Assembly (NCBI GenBank): GCA_023525715.1
Contig: CM042012.1
Coordinates: forward strand, 54,179,004 to 54,243,003
From: Cichorium intybus
Taxonomy: Eukaryota; Streptophyta; Magnoliopsida; Asterales; Asteraceae
Direction: 5' to 3'
Length of the DNA: 64,000 nt
Every line of letters starts with the position of its first letter. The first letter of the stretch is position 1. Below, one piece after another: positions 1-11,218 of this stretch. The position numbers were made by a program, and so were the translations under genes. Under the pieces are notes generated by a model. That model did no database searches, was not told where the DNA came from, and saw only the letters and a program-made list of their open reading frames with translations.

Positions 1-50
1 ACAACGCATTTTGAACTGATAACAAACTGTAGGAAGCCTATGGTTAAACA

Positions 51-98
<48 letters not shown>
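51..98. repeat. (AAT)n microsatellite
   Basis: A run of about 16 AAT/TAA triplets. The flanking 1-50 and 99-191 are AT-rich DNA in which I see no gene. Confidence 0.95.
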
Positions 99-99
<1 letters not shown>

Positions 100-191
100 T
101 TATTCACTATCACAGAAAATTTCAAAAAAGTTTAACGAGTGTTTATTGAAAAGGGTAAATGATGTCAAGTTCTTTTTCGTAAATGTATAAT

Positions 192-332
192 TGTTAGTGA
201 TTAGGGTTAATACCCATTAGGGTTTTGGTAAGCCCATTAAGGTTTAGGTTTGGCCATGATTCCCATTTTTTATCCCTATTTATATGGGGTTAAACCCTCA
301 ATATTAAGATCAATCAATTCTATATTATATCA
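192..332 (+). repeat. TRIM 5' LTR
   Basis: 141 bp, TG...CA ends, contains a TATA-like CTATTTATATGGGG segment that could serve as promoter. 138 of 141 positions match the 3' copy. Confidence 0.88.
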
Positions 333-344
333 TGGTATCAGAGC
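333..344 (+). other. Primer-binding site (initiator Met tRNA)
   Basis: TGGTATCAGAGC lies immediately after the 5' LTR. This is the standard plant PBS complementary to the 3' end of tRNA-iMet. Confidence 0.9.
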
Positions 345-393
345 TCTAGGTTAAAATCTTACTGCTGACCACAACCCGCCGCCGCCGACCTCC

Positions 394-420
394 ACCTCCG
401 ACGACCTAGTCGTCGGAGGT
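394..420. other. Perfect 12-bp-stem hairpin in TRIM leader
   Basis: ACCTCCGACGAC, a 3-nt CTA loop, then the exact reverse complement. It sits about 50 bp downstream of the PBS, where LTR retrotransposons keep dimerisation or packaging structures. A function here is inference only. Confidence 0.75.
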
Positions 421-924
421 GCCTTCAATATTTTTCCCTTTCTTCTTTTTCTCATAAATAATAATACAGCCGCCGGCACCAAACCAGAGCCCCGTCATCG
501 GTTTCTTCTACTGCATCGTCTGCTTCGGCCCCTCTCCTCGGATGACATCTTCTTCTTCGGACATTCTTCGTCGGGAAGCCTCCGATTTGCAGTCGTCTTT
601 CTCTCCTCTGTGATGACTGCAGTCGTCGATCTCACCGAAATTGGCGCCGTCCGCCGCAGCTCGAGTCCTCTCTCTTTGCTCGCTGCCTTTCTCTGGACTC
701 TTCCGCCGTCGGCTCCATGATCACTATCACGGCTCTCCCTTCTTCTTCAACGGATCCGCCTCTGACCGCCGCTCCTCCTATTTTCTTCTCCGATGAGCAG
801 TTATTATTAGCCGTCATCGTCAGAGCTCTGCCACCGCTGCCGCTGTTTTTCAATTATGTTTTTCTTTTATGTTTTGTTTATTTTTTCAGTTTAATCGTCT
901 CCTCCCGATCAAACTGCGGGGGGA

Positions 925-1065
925 TGTTAGTGATTAGGGTTAATACCCATTAGGGTTTTGGTAAGCCCATTAGGGTTTAGGTTTGGCCATGATTCTCATT
1001 TTGTATCCCTATTTATATGGGGTTAAACCCTCAATATTAAGATCAATCAATTCTATATTATATCA
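925..1065 (+). repeat. TRIM 3' LTR
   Basis: 141-bp copy of the 5' LTR, preceded by the polypurine tract ending at 924. Confidence 0.88.
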
Positions 1066-1078
1066 GGTTATATCCATG

Positions 1079-1101
1079 NNNNNNNNNNNNNNNNNNNNNN
1101 N
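1079..1101. other. Assembly gap (23 N)
   Basis: A run of 23 N between the TRIM 3' flank and the left end of the CACTA. The true distance and sequence are unknown. Confidence 0.99.
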
Positions 1102-1119
1102 AAACAAGCTACATATTCT

Positions 1120-1148
1120 CACTACTACAGAAGTGATTTGTTGGTGCG
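1120..1148 (+). repeat. CACTA left terminal inverted repeat
   Basis: Starts CACTACTACAGAAGTGATTT and matches the inverted right end over about 29 bp. Preceded by TSD TCT. Confidence 0.9.
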
Positions 1149-1700
1149 AGGAGTTTTTTTAATTGATGCGGTTTAACATGATAAACCGCATTATAAAGTG
1201 AAAAAACAATTATATCGCATCGATAAAAGCAGAAACCGCATCATTTATAATGTTTGTTGATGCGGTAACTTTTAATCGCATTAAAAATTGTTTACTTAGT
1301 GCGGGTTCGTCTAATGACACTATTAAAACCTTATTTTTACTGCGAAAGTTTACAATCGCACCTTTAAAACCGGGCTTTTTTACTGCAATAGTTTACAATT
1401 GCACCTTTAAAACGTCATTTGTTGATGCGATAACTTTTAATCGCATTAAAACTTCTTTTATTAGTGCGGGTTTGTCCAATGGCACTATTAAAATCTTATT
1501 TTTACTGCGAAAGTTTACAATTGCACCTTAAAAACCGTGCTCTTTTAATGCGAACGTTTACAATCGCACCTTTAAAACGACATTTGTTGGATTTGGCTTG
1601 ATGTTTGTCCAAAGGCAGACTAAGCCCATGTGTCAGGCTAAGCCTAAATGGCAGACTAAGCCCATGTGGCACTATTAAAACGTTTTTTTTACTACGGTAA
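1145..1700. repeat. CACTA left subterminal repeats
   Basis: Many short motifs of the type GATGCGGTTT/AACCGCAT, some arranged as palindromes (for example near 1168-1190), TTTACAATCGCACCTTTAAAA units (about 1346-1580), and a GACTAAGCCCATGTG block at 1617-1670. Subterminal repeats of this kind bind the transposase in CACTA elements. The reading frames through this stretch are incidental. Confidence 0.75.
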
Positions 1701-1992
1701 GTTTGGATAGCATTAAAAATCGATTGTAATTTAAATACAATAAATTTGGGGCTTTTATTAAGTCCTTGTTCGATCAAGCTTCTCCTTCTTCTTCAAGATC
1801 ACCTGCCGTCTAGTTGCATTTACTTCACTTCATTAAAGCCGGTTGCATTTACTTCTCTACGGTTAAGGTGAGTTTATATCAAACCTTTATTAATTTCGTT
1901 ATATAACTCCCGACAACTGAAACCTAGATTTCAAACATTTATGAGCCGAATAACAGAAACATTCCTTAATTGTTGTTTATTTTAATTTTCAG

Positions 1993-4900
1993 ATGGATCG
2001 TTATTCTTGGATGTACGAAACTTCACCTATGTCCAGAGATTATATCAAGGGAGTTGAATATTTTATTAGTGTTGCAAAAGCAGATATTGAAAAGAATGGA
2101 AGGCGGACGATTTGTTGTCCTTGCAACAAATGTAAGAACTTCGTATATTTTACTGATGCGGGTTCAATAGAGTTTCATTTGATAGCAAATGGTTTTATGC
2201 TTAATTACACTTGTTGGTCAAGACATGGAGAATCACAAGCTGATTGTATCGCATCGTCAAGCAATTTACCGAGTAATGATAACAGAGTACCAACTAACGA
2301 CGATGAGCAGAACTCAAATGAGCCCAACGAGAATTTCAAAGAAATGTTTGATGACATGGAGACAAATATGGATGATGATGAACGAGGGAAGTTAAACCGT
2401 CTGTTTGAAGAAGCAGAAACACCCTTATATAATGGTTCTAAATATATGAAACTTGATGCGGTGTTGAAGTTGATGAACTTAAAGTTGAAAAACGGATGGA
2501 GCGGCAAAAGTTTTACAAGTCTATTAGAGCTTTTGCATGACTTGCTTCCGGAAGACAATGGATTACCACTTTCCACATACCAAGCAAAAAAATTAATGTG
2601 TCCCATGGGATTGGAAGTGGAAAGAATACATGCATGTCCAAATAATTGCAAGTTGTTCAGAAAGGACCACGAAAATGCTCATAAATGTGTTGTCTGTGAG
2701 GCATCAAGGTATAAAAGGAAAAATAAGGACGATGAAGTTGATGACGATGTGACAAAAAATGGACCTCCGACTAAAATGTTGTGGTATCTTCCTATCATAC
2801 CAAGACTGAAAAGGTTGTTTTCAGACAAGAAGGAAGCAAAGTTAGTCCGTTGGCATTCGGACGAACGGGTATCCAACAATAAATTGAGGCATGTTGCGGA
2901 TTCGCCTCAGTGGAGAAACATCGATAAGAAGTATCCCGATTTTGGAAACGAGATGCGAAACTTACGGTTTGGGCTTAGTTCGGACGTGATCAATCCTTTC
3001 GGAAACATCAGCAGTCGTCATAGCACGTGGCCGGTTCTTTTATGCATTTACAATCTTCCACCGTGGTTATGCATGAAAAGGAAATACATCATGATGTCGT
3101 TGTTGATTCAGGGTCCGACTCAGCCAGGTAACGATATTGATGTTGATGTGTATTTGACCCCTTTGATTGATGACTTATTAACTCTTTGGAGGACGGGTGT
3201 CGATGTATATGATGCGTATAAAAAAGAACATTTTCGACTGCGGGCCATGATTTTTTGTACAATAAGTGATTTTCCTGCTTACGGTAACTTGTCAGGCTAT
3301 AGGACCAAGGGTAAGAAAGCTTGTCCTGTTTGTGAAGAAGAAACAACCTGGCTATGGTTAGAAAACTGCAAAAAGGGTGTATACATGGGACATCGAAAAT
3401 TCCTTCCGATGAATCATCGTTTTAGGAAAATGACTATCGAGTTTGACGGAACTGTTATGGTCAGAAGGATGAAGCGACGATTTGATGCATTTTCCCGAGT
3501 TAAAGACATAAAAGTTGTGTTAGGGATAAAATATAAAAATAATCCAAAATCCCTCTAGAAAAAAAGTCAATCTTTTTTGAATTGCCTTACTGGAGACATT
3601 TAGATGTTCGACACTGTCTAGATGTTATGCATATAGAAAAAAACGTCTGCGAGAGCTTGACAGGCTTATTATTAGATATTAAAAACAAAACTAAAGATGG
3701 GGTTAAGGTCTGAAAAGACATGGTGATCATGGGAATACGTACAGATCTTGCTGCCGAAAAAACAACCAGAGGTTATCGTCTGCCACCTGCTTGTTATAAC
3801 ACATCAAAAGTAGAACAACAAAAGATTTGTCAATGTTTACATGCTATCAAGGTTCCATCAAATTATTCCTCGAACATCAAAAGATTTGTGTCCTTGAAAG
3901 ACAATAAATTGCTTCCAATGAAGTCTCATGATTGCCACGTTTTGATGACACATATTATCCCAATCGCAATTTGCGGTATTTTGCAACCCGACGTCCGACA
4001 CACAATCACAAAGCTTTGTTTATTTTTTAACAACATTCATTCAAAGGTTATTGATGTCGAATATTTGGACCGATGGCAAAACAACGTTATTCTTACCATT
4101 TATGAACTAGAGATGCACTTTCCGCCCTCGTTTTTTGATATAATGGTTCATCTGATAGCTCATATCGTCTAAGAGATCAAGGCATGTGGTCCTGCGTTCC
4201 TCCAATACATGTACCCTTTTGAAAGGTACATGAGTATCTTAAATGGTTATGTGAGAAACCGCAATCGACCCGAGGGCAGTATGATTGAAGGGTATACGTC
4301 TGAAGAGGTGATGGAGTTCTACCAAGGTAATCTTGTCAACATCATATTACTCTAATCATTTTATATATTAACTTGCAATATAATAATATCATTTTTGTCA
4401 ACATGCTATATGGAAGGTGTTGAAAGCATCGGTGTTCCTACAAGTCGTCATTCGGGTCGACTTGATGGTAAGGGAGGGGTTGGTGATAAAATTATCATGC
4501 CATCCTTTGATTACTTACAACTTGCACATTTAGTGGTTGTACGACACATGACATGTCTTGCGCCATACATTTCCAAACACATGGACATATTAAAGTCAAG
4601 CCACCCGGGTAAGGATCGAATGTGGTACGCAAAAAAACAAAACGGAGAGTTAGCGAGGTGGCTGAAAGAGAATACAAGAACAGGTAACGTTGATGAAACC
4701 GTGTCGAAATTGGGACAAGGTCCAGAATGTAGAGTACATTCGTACCAAGGCTACGACATCAACGGTTATACGTTTTACACCAAAAACCAAGATGCCAAAG
4801 GTATAGTGCCGAATAGCGGCGTTACAGTGACAACATCAACAACCGAATTCGATAGACAGGATCATGATACGTTGATAAGAATCGCCAGAGATTCTTACTA

Positions 4901-5297
4901 CGGTGTGATACAATCAATTTGGGAATTGAAGTATTGTGACTTGATTCTTCCAGTTTTCAGATGTAAGTGGGTCAATAACCGTACAGGTGTTAAAATCGAC
5001 GATTATGGTTTTACACTTGTCAACCTTCGAACTAAGGGCTGTGTAGATGAACCATTCGTTCTCGCAAAACATGTAACAAAAGTTTTTTATGTCGAAGACC
5101 CGATCAAAGCAAATAGACACATTGTCTTGCAAGGTAAACGACGTATTCTTGGTGTTGATAATGTTTTCGACATGGAAGCCTACGATCACTTTGACGATCT
5201 ACCACCATTTTCGGTAGGTATTCAAGAGGGAAATTTTGATAACATGCGCAGAACCACACATGTACGACCTGACATGGAAGATATTGAAATTACATAA
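1993..5297 (+). pseudogene. CACTA TNP2-type transposase (decayed)
   Basis: The N-terminal ~75 residues match the transposase-associated domain (DRYSWMY start, CPCNKCKN zinc-like motif, YTCWSRHGE). Residues ~170-500 match TNP2 (LLPEDNGLP, HACPNNCKLF, LRHVADSPQW, PPWLCMKRKY, PGNDIDV, FPAYGNLSGY, CPVC). The last exon (4417-5297) carries the usual C-terminal DUF4218/DUF4216-like region (IGVPTSRHSGRL, ...FYVEDP). The start follows a 5'-UTR intron (donor near 1867, acceptor CAG at 1990-1992). The intron at 4327-4416 is in phase. Lesions: a frameshift near 3555, an in-frame TGA near 3712 and an in-frame TAA at 4170. The family cuts and pastes CACTA ends in the nucleus; this copy cannot make full protein. 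Confidence 0.9.
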
Positions 5298-5663
5298 TTA
5301 GTTGGAAGATTTTTGTAATATTTAATAAAAACATTGGCATGGAGAGCTTTTCATATATTTGCAAGTATGACAACATGAAATGGCATTATCTTGTTCATGT
5401 ATACAGGATGTATTATTAAAAATTTCATTCTCTTCTATTTAATATGAAAATGGCATTAAAGTACTTATGGTACAACATGAAAAGGCAATGTACTTTTAAG
5501 TAGCACCAAAAAATAAAAAACCCGCACCAAATATATCGAAAAAGGGCATGGAAGTTTAATACACACCCATAATTTAAAAAACCGCACCAATAAAAAAAAT
5601 AAAATCACCAAAGAGTAAAAGTCAACGTAATTTATACTATGTATTTATTACAAATCAGTTGTA
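5298..5663. other. CACTA internal non-coding DNA
   Basis: AT-rich sequence downstream of the transposase stop. It has short GCACCAA/CCGCACC motifs resembling the subterminal units. No gene is seen. Confidence 0.6.
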
Positions 5664-5757
5664 AACGGATGAGGCCTTTGGTCGAAGTGGGAAGATGTTA
5701 CCCCCACAGCCAAGAATCTTGGCCCACGATCAGTGTTCGAATCCTGATCTTGGCATT
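5664..5757 (+). repeat. tRNA-like poly-C repeat, copy 1
   Basis: Contains an A-box-like TGGTCGAAGTGG and a B-box-like AGTGTTCGAATCC about 45 bp apart, the spacing of an RNA polymerase III type 2 promoter, with a C-tract between and a GATCAG...CTGATC arm at the 3' side. Ends GATCTTGGCATT. It is not a complete tRNA. Related copies lie at 5843, 49552 and 49850, all inside the CACTA. Confidence 0.6.
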
Positions 5758-5842
5758 TTCGAAACGACATTCATATTTCGCATGAGAATTTTTAATATCT
5801 ATTTCAAAAGTAATGAACTTTACTATAAAAAACTGAGGTGTT

Positions 5843-5943
5843 ATCGGATGAGGCCTTTGGTCGAAGTGGTAAGATGTTAACCCCCCCCCCCCCCCAGCCA
5901 ATAACCTTGGCCCAAAATAAGTGTTTCGAATCCTGATCTTGTC
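5843..5943 (+). repeat. tRNA-like poly-C repeat, copy 2
   Basis: Near-copy of the unit at 5664 (ATGAGGCCTTTGGTCGAAGTGG), with a longer C-tract of about 15 at 5881-5895 and GTGTTTCGAATCC in the B-box position. Confidence 0.6.
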
Positions 5944-6570
5944 TTATTTGTAATGCAGATTTTTTATTCATATCAGTAATTATCATTCGTATTTATAATG
6001 AAGACGTTTTTTAATCAAATTTATTTATTTTTTACCAATATATGTTCCAGCGAAAAGTTTAAACGCAATCAATCTAAAAATTAAAAAAACTACCCATCGA
6101 TGTGTTTCAAATCTGGCAGTTATCACACAACCATTCGATTCTTACTCTAATGATTTTTTCATTTTACGTGTATAATTTCATCACCAAACCGATCAAATAA
6201 AAACATCATAAAGATAATCGATAGCATCACACAAAGATAAAACATAACATCCTGATCTTATCTTTTTTGTAATGCAGATTTTTTATTCATATCAGTAATT
6301 ATCATTCGTATTTATAATGAAGACGTTTTTTAATCAAATTTATTTATTTTTTTACCAATATATGTTCCAGCAAAAAGTTTAAACGCAATCGATCGAAAAA
6401 TTAAAAAATCTACTCATTGATGTGTTTCAAATCCGCAAGTTATCACAAAACCATTCGATTCTTACTCTAATGATTTTTTCATTTTACGTGTATAACTTCA
6501 TCACCAGACCAATCAAATAAAAACATCCTAAAAATAATCGATGACATCACACAAAGATAAAACATAACAT
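5931..6570. repeat. 320-bp tandem duplication
   Basis: 5931-6250 and 6251-6570 align along their length at a 320-bp offset (for example TTTTTATTCATATCAG at 5961 and 6281), with scattered substitutions. No coding potential. Confidence 0.85.
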
Positions 6571-6571
6571 T

Positions 6572-6575
<4 letters not shown>

Positions 6576-6649
<74 letters not shown>
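6576..6649. repeat. (TA)n microsatellite
   Basis: More than 35 uninterrupted TA dinucleotides directly after the 320-bp tandem duplication. Confidence 0.97.
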
Positions 6650-6651
<2 letters not shown>

Positions 6652-6818
6652 ATAAATTTTACACCCAGAGGATGTAAAATTTTGCATACAAAAAAAAAAA
6701 AAAACAACATTACGACTAAACCCCCCCCCCCCCCCAATCAATGGCTACGCCACCAGAAGCTTCATGCCCGGAACCGGCCCAACGACTCAAAGGTTGTCGA
6801 GCCTCTCCTTCTCATTTC

Positions 6819-7094
6819 TCAGCAGCCCTCTGAGAAAGAAACGGGCGTCGACAACCTCCCGGAGGGCTTTAATGACCAATCCTTTGAGTCTATCAGGGAG
6901 TACCGGAGTATGGCTTCGATGGACGCGGGTCCAGACCCACGCCCGATGTCGTTCGCCTCTTCAAGGCGTTTCTCCAGTTCTTCGATTTGTTCCATTAGTT
7001 GCTTGGTAACAGGGGAAAGGAGATTATCCACCATTATGTAGGTGGCGATATTTCTCATGCAAGCCTCAAGGATGATTGATTTCTCGGGAGCCAT
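6819..7094 (-). CDS. Hypothetical 91-aa protein with coiled-coil
   Basis: Starts MAPEKSIILEACMRNIATYI. A charged heptad-like stretch (residues ~30-50, MEQIEELEKRLEEAND) predicts a short coiled coil. I do not recognise a family. A TATA box (7163-7175) lies about 70 bp upstream of the ATG at the expected distance for a short 5' UTR, which makes this more credible than a random ORF. The ORF is not obviously homologous to the CACTA proteins, so it may be a captured gene fragment, truncated at its 3' side (poly-C 6721-6735 and the TA tract follow). No intron is visible. Confidence 0.45.
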   Translation of the reverse strand: MAPEKSIILEACMRNIATYIMVDNLLSPVTKQLMEQIEELEKRLEEANDIGRGSGPASIEAILRYSLIDSKDWSLKPSGRLSTPVSFSEGC

Positions 7095-7162
7095 CTTGTA
7101 TATTTTTTGATGGTTGATTTGGAAATATGGTGGGAGAGATGATCAGCGGGTGTAGCCGTGTA

Positions 7163-7175
7163 GGTATTTATATAC
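7163..7175 (-). promoter_or_regulatory. TATA box of the 91-aa ORF
   Basis: On the minus strand this reads TATATAAATACC, followed by a ~45-60-nt leader before the ATG at 7094. Confidence 0.5.
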
Positions 7176-7766
7176 AAAACGAAGTTATTCCGGTTGTACC
7201 TCATCGTACAACTTAATAAAGCATATAACAAATTAATTATGACGTTTTGGTTGCACCCTAAACCCTAACTGTCTCAAAGGATAAATTACGACGTTTTGGT
7301 TGCACCTGATATAATTACGTCCCAATAAACCGCATTAAAAAACAATTTCGCACATAAAAAATAACTTGCATCAATAAATATATTAGAACTAAAAAAAGGC
7401 ACAATTTCGTTTATATAACATTATAAATTACGCATATATCTTTATAAACATTTAAATTACGTATATATCCTTGCAAACCCTAAAAACTCATATATATATC
7501 CAAAAAATTAATTTAATAATAAATCAATATGTAAAATAAATCTAATATCGCATCAATTATAATTGATTCGCATTAAAAAAATCTCCAACAACGTGCAGTT
7601 CTCGACCTGATATGATTATAGGGATTAATGCGCCTGTTTTAATCTGCAACTCAAGGACGGCATGCCCAGTCTGAGACTCAGACTTTTTTCTACAATCATG
7701 TTCAATTTAATTTTTTTATGGCTTTGTTTCATTTCTATTATATTATTAGTACTCGCATTAACAAAG
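7176..7766. other. CACTA internal non-coding DNA
   Basis: AT-rich, with short CGCATTAAAAA/GCATCAAT motifs of the CACTA type. No gene is seen. About 7665-7690 (GCAACTCAAGGACGGCATG) resembles 23718-23740, a weak internal repeat. Confidence 0.5.
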
Positions 7767-7806
7767 TCTATTTTTTAATAATACTAATATATTAAAGCTC
7801 AATACT

Positions 7807-10102
7807 TGTAACGCCCCAACTTTTACAAACCATTTATATTACATAAAAGCATATTTTACGAAATACGGTTTAACAAAAACCACTGTATTTGTTTAAATAC
7901 AATAAGGGGTGTTACAAACACATATCAAACAACCATAAGTTTAAGAGAAATGATTTAATCAATACCAATACATGATAGCTGTATCCAGCTCCACTCTTTT
8001 ACACTCTAGGACTTATTTTTCAACTTCAAACTATCTCACATCTTTGTACCTGAACCTGGAATACATGTCATAAAAATAGAATACGTAAGACAAAAATGTC
8101 TCGTGAGTTACATGAGTTTTAGACTCAAACATTAAATTTCTTTTCCGATCTTTTATAAAAATTTATAACATAAACCATTGTCAAAACTTTATAGTAAAAA
8201 CATACTATACCTCTTTACTTTTCAAATCATCTTATATCATAATTTGCAAAAATAGCTTCTTTCATACTTTCTTTGACTGGTTTTATAAACTTGCTGGATT
8301 TTTATACTTAGGGCTTTAATCACCATAAGTGATACCCCAAGTCTCTACAGCTAGAAAGAACGGATCAATCCTCACAGTAGAAGTTGCTTATGCAGTCTAC
8401 TTCGCGAAGGGGTTTTCCCTAGTAGACTCCTTACCTAACCCGGGTAGGTGGAACATAGTTCCCTTACTAACATTGCTAGCTACAATACCAGTCATATACA
8501 AAAATACTTTCTGCAAGTTGAAACATTACTTGTACACATAATGGCTAAATGCCAAGCTTTTGACTTAAACATGCTTTTACCATAATCTAGGCTATTACCA
8601 AAATCATACTTTCAAATATAGCAGTTTACTTTCCATATAAGCTAGAAAATATCATTCTTACAATTATTTTCACACATAAAAATTATTATATGAAATCTGA
8701 AAAATACTTACTTGCCATGTATCCCAAAATGGGTAAAAATGCTACATGTACTCACCTTATAATTCTTGAAAAGATGATTAGACGTTCCTTGGTTCTTTAC
8801 CCTTTCGATGATGCTCACTTACTTGACTTGCACCTATATGTAATATATCATACATTAATATTTATTTCTATTGACTCTATAACCCATTAGAGTCCTTCTT
8901 ATACCATTAATGGTCAAAACAAGTGTATAACTTTTGAATAACCAACTTTAATTAAATCGTATATTATACATATTTTACTACAGTACCCTGGAAGGGTCGT
9001 ATTTTAATTCCAATAATTTTCTGTGATGTTTTGGACTATATTGGACCTATGTTCAAAATTGAGGTCAATCGGACAAGTATAGGACCAAATCTCAAAACTC
9101 AAGATCACTTGGCAGGAGACTTGAAGCAAAACTGCAATTTCCTTCTGCTGTCAGGTCCCGTCGCGACCATAGGGTGGTCATGTCGCGATCGCGAAGTAAA
9201 ATGCCCATTTTGACGATTTGCAGATGCACTATTCACCCCATTAAGTTCTTAATACATGACTTAATCGTCTTAGGGTCACTTATAGGCCCTAATAACAACA
9301 TCTTCATGCATTTAAACATCTATTTCACCAATTTCATCCTCTTTGCTTAAAAATCATTCCCTAGAACCCATTTTAACACCAAAAACCAATTTGATCAATT
9401 TTTTAAAATGAAACCGATTTTTCACTTCATTTATAACATATATGACTTAATAGAACCATAGAAGCTAATTTCAGTCCCAAAAACCCATTTCTAGGGTTCT
9501 TGAGCTCAAACCCATTTCCATGGAATTAACCACAATTCATGGTTAAAAGTCCACTCCTTGTGTTGATTTGAGCTAGATAAGGTATATGAATTCGTTAACT
9601 TAACCTCATCCTCAAAATCAGAAGTTGGATTTGTAGATTATCCAACACACTTGAAGAACTAAGTTAGGGTTTTTGATTTCTTACCTTGAAAGCTTGGAAT
9701 CACCAATTCCAAGTTGTTGATTCCTCAAACCTTGCTTCCCATTGTTCGTGAACTTGCAGAGATCGGATCTTCAAGCTCTCTCCCGTAATATCTAGAACTC
9801 TCCTCTGAATTTATGAGGATTAATGAGATATTTTCTCATTTTTATATTTTCCATATTTACAGTTTAGTCCCTGAACTTTCATTCCTTGGACTTTTGACAC
9901 CAACATTGGGTTTGGCCACATAAAACCATAATTCTTACATTCTTAGTCCAAAAGACTAAAATATAATTTCATAATAATTTATGGATTTGGTGAAATGACC
10001 AAATTACCCTTACAAACATAATTTCTCATAAAAATACACATAAAGCTTTAAATTACACACAACTTATTTTACATATTTATATTATTAATTTAGGTCGTTT
10101 CA
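7807..10102. mobile_element. Solo LTR of a gypsy-type retrotransposon
   Basis: 2,296 bp starting TGTAACGCCCC and ending GGTCGTTTCA, so TG...CA with near-palindromic termini. It is flanked by the perfect 5-bp duplication ATACT (7802-7806 and 10103-10107). There is no second copy, PBS or internal region, so this is the product of LTR-LTR recombination. The termini resemble Tekay/Del-type LTRs. Its short ORFs (8329, 8690, 9031) have no features of genes. Confidence 0.85.
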
Positions 10103-10115
10103 ATACTCGACCCAT

Positions 10116-11218
10116 TGACGTGCACGCAGAGGTCGTCATGCGGTCAAAAATAAGAGATAACCTAACATTCACTAGTATAGTGGAGTCAGGTTCGATCCAC
10201 AGGAGTTACGTGGTTAGACTAGATGAGAGATTACCAACTAATAGTGTCACAGCTATAGTCGGAGGAACTGATTTCTATCTTACTATCTCAAAACAATATT
10301 CAAATACTCAAGCCAAGCTTAGCCAAGCTCAAATAACCTAGTTACTTTCTGAACTCAAAAGTACATCTCTGGATCAGAAGCAATTGAAGGCATTCAAACT
10401 AGCAAAAACCAAGCAAAGCATAAACTACCGCTAGTTAAAGTCCTATTGAACAATTACTAACCAAGGTTTAATGCTTAACCCTAACCAAGTTAGCTACTGT
10501 TTTCAGCAAAGGAAAACAGTCCCAACCAAGTCCAAAACACAATCCAAACACAAACCAACAATCAAAACACCAACAAGCATCCGAAATACCGAAAAACCAA
10601 TATTAAATGTAACCGAATGATTGCATTCACCAAACCAATATCCAAACATCAATTCAGTAACTAAATACTACTAAAAACAGAAACCTAAGTGCTCAAAGTC
10701 AGTGGTTGTCACTCCCAAAGACTCAACTCAAAGCTTACAAATGTTTAACTAAAATGAAATAAAATCTAAAAACATGAAAATACCAAATATGACCTTGCTG
10801 AAATGAATCCTCGAGTCAAAGAGCTTCTAGGTCGATGTTTACACCCGGTCTTTGCTAGGGGTTTCGGCTGGAAATGCCTCTATTTATAGTTGCAAATTTC
10901 CCGTGACCGCGCCGCGCATAAGTGAAATCCGCGGCGCGCGTACTTATCCGTTCCCCGTTTTTTCGTCATTCAAATGTGTTCCACCGCCTTACGCCCGCGT
11001 CGCGCAGAAGAGAATTCCGCGGCGCGCGTACGTCTTCTCTTGATTTTCCATTCTTTCCATACTTTTTCCTTTTGTACACCTTTAGTCCCTGTTTCTGTTC
11101 TTTTTCTCCAGACAAGTCCTGACACGAAAAGTGAGAATACCCATGCATATTTGATATAATTTTACCAAGAACAGGGCTCAACAACGCCTAAAATACTTGA
11201 TATCACTAGGCGTTGTCA
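10116..11218 (-). repeat. Athila element 1, 3' LTR
   Basis: 1,103 bp, plus-strand ends TGACGTGC...GTTGTCA. It holds two CG-rich split palindromes (10905-10941 and 10994-11029). The small ORFs inside are repeated in the other LTR and are not genes. Confidence 0.92.
10905..11029. repeat. CG-rich split palindromes in LTR
   Basis: Two units of the form CGCGCCGCGC - about 13 AT-rich bases - GCGGCGCGCG. The halves are complementary over 8 or more bases. The same units occur elsewhere in this element at 12152-12188, 12225-12259, 13845-13881, 13901-13933, 14312-14347 and 14385-14420, always outside gag-pol. Confidence 0.8.

Larger units (their letters stand above)
192..1065 (+). mobile_element. TRIM-like miniature LTR retrotransposon
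   Basis: Two 141-bp direct repeats (192-332 and 925-1065) differ at 3 positions and both start TGTTAG and end ATCA. The first is followed directly by TGGTATCAGAGC, the primer-binding site matching initiator-Met tRNA, and the second is preceded by a purine-rich tract (CTGCGGGGGGA). Only 592 bp lie between, with no gag or pol domain. Short LTRs, PBS, PPT and no coding capacity are the hallmarks of TRIM elements. The 5-bp flanks (ATAAT left, GGTTA right) do not match, so no target duplication is seen. It lies just outside the large CACTA. Confidence 0.85.

Noticed and set aside
717..953. 78-aa ORF in the TRIM
   Set aside because: It crosses the polypurine tract and into the LTR; no domain.
192..1065. 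Full Copia element
   Set aside because: Internal region of 592 bp has no gag-pol; iMet PBS alone is shared with TRIMs.
1250..1777. 93-aa and 91-aa ORFs near the CACTA left end
   Set aside because: They run through subterminal repeats; the protein repeats follow the DNA repeats.
5664..5757. Functional tRNA gene
   Set aside because: Box motifs are present, but there is no acceptor stem or anticodon arm that closes, and the C-tract length varies among copies.
10120..11184. Small ORFs (73, 63, 66, 72 aa) repeated at 20565-21629
   Set aside because: They are inside the two Athila LTRs and differ only by LTR divergence.
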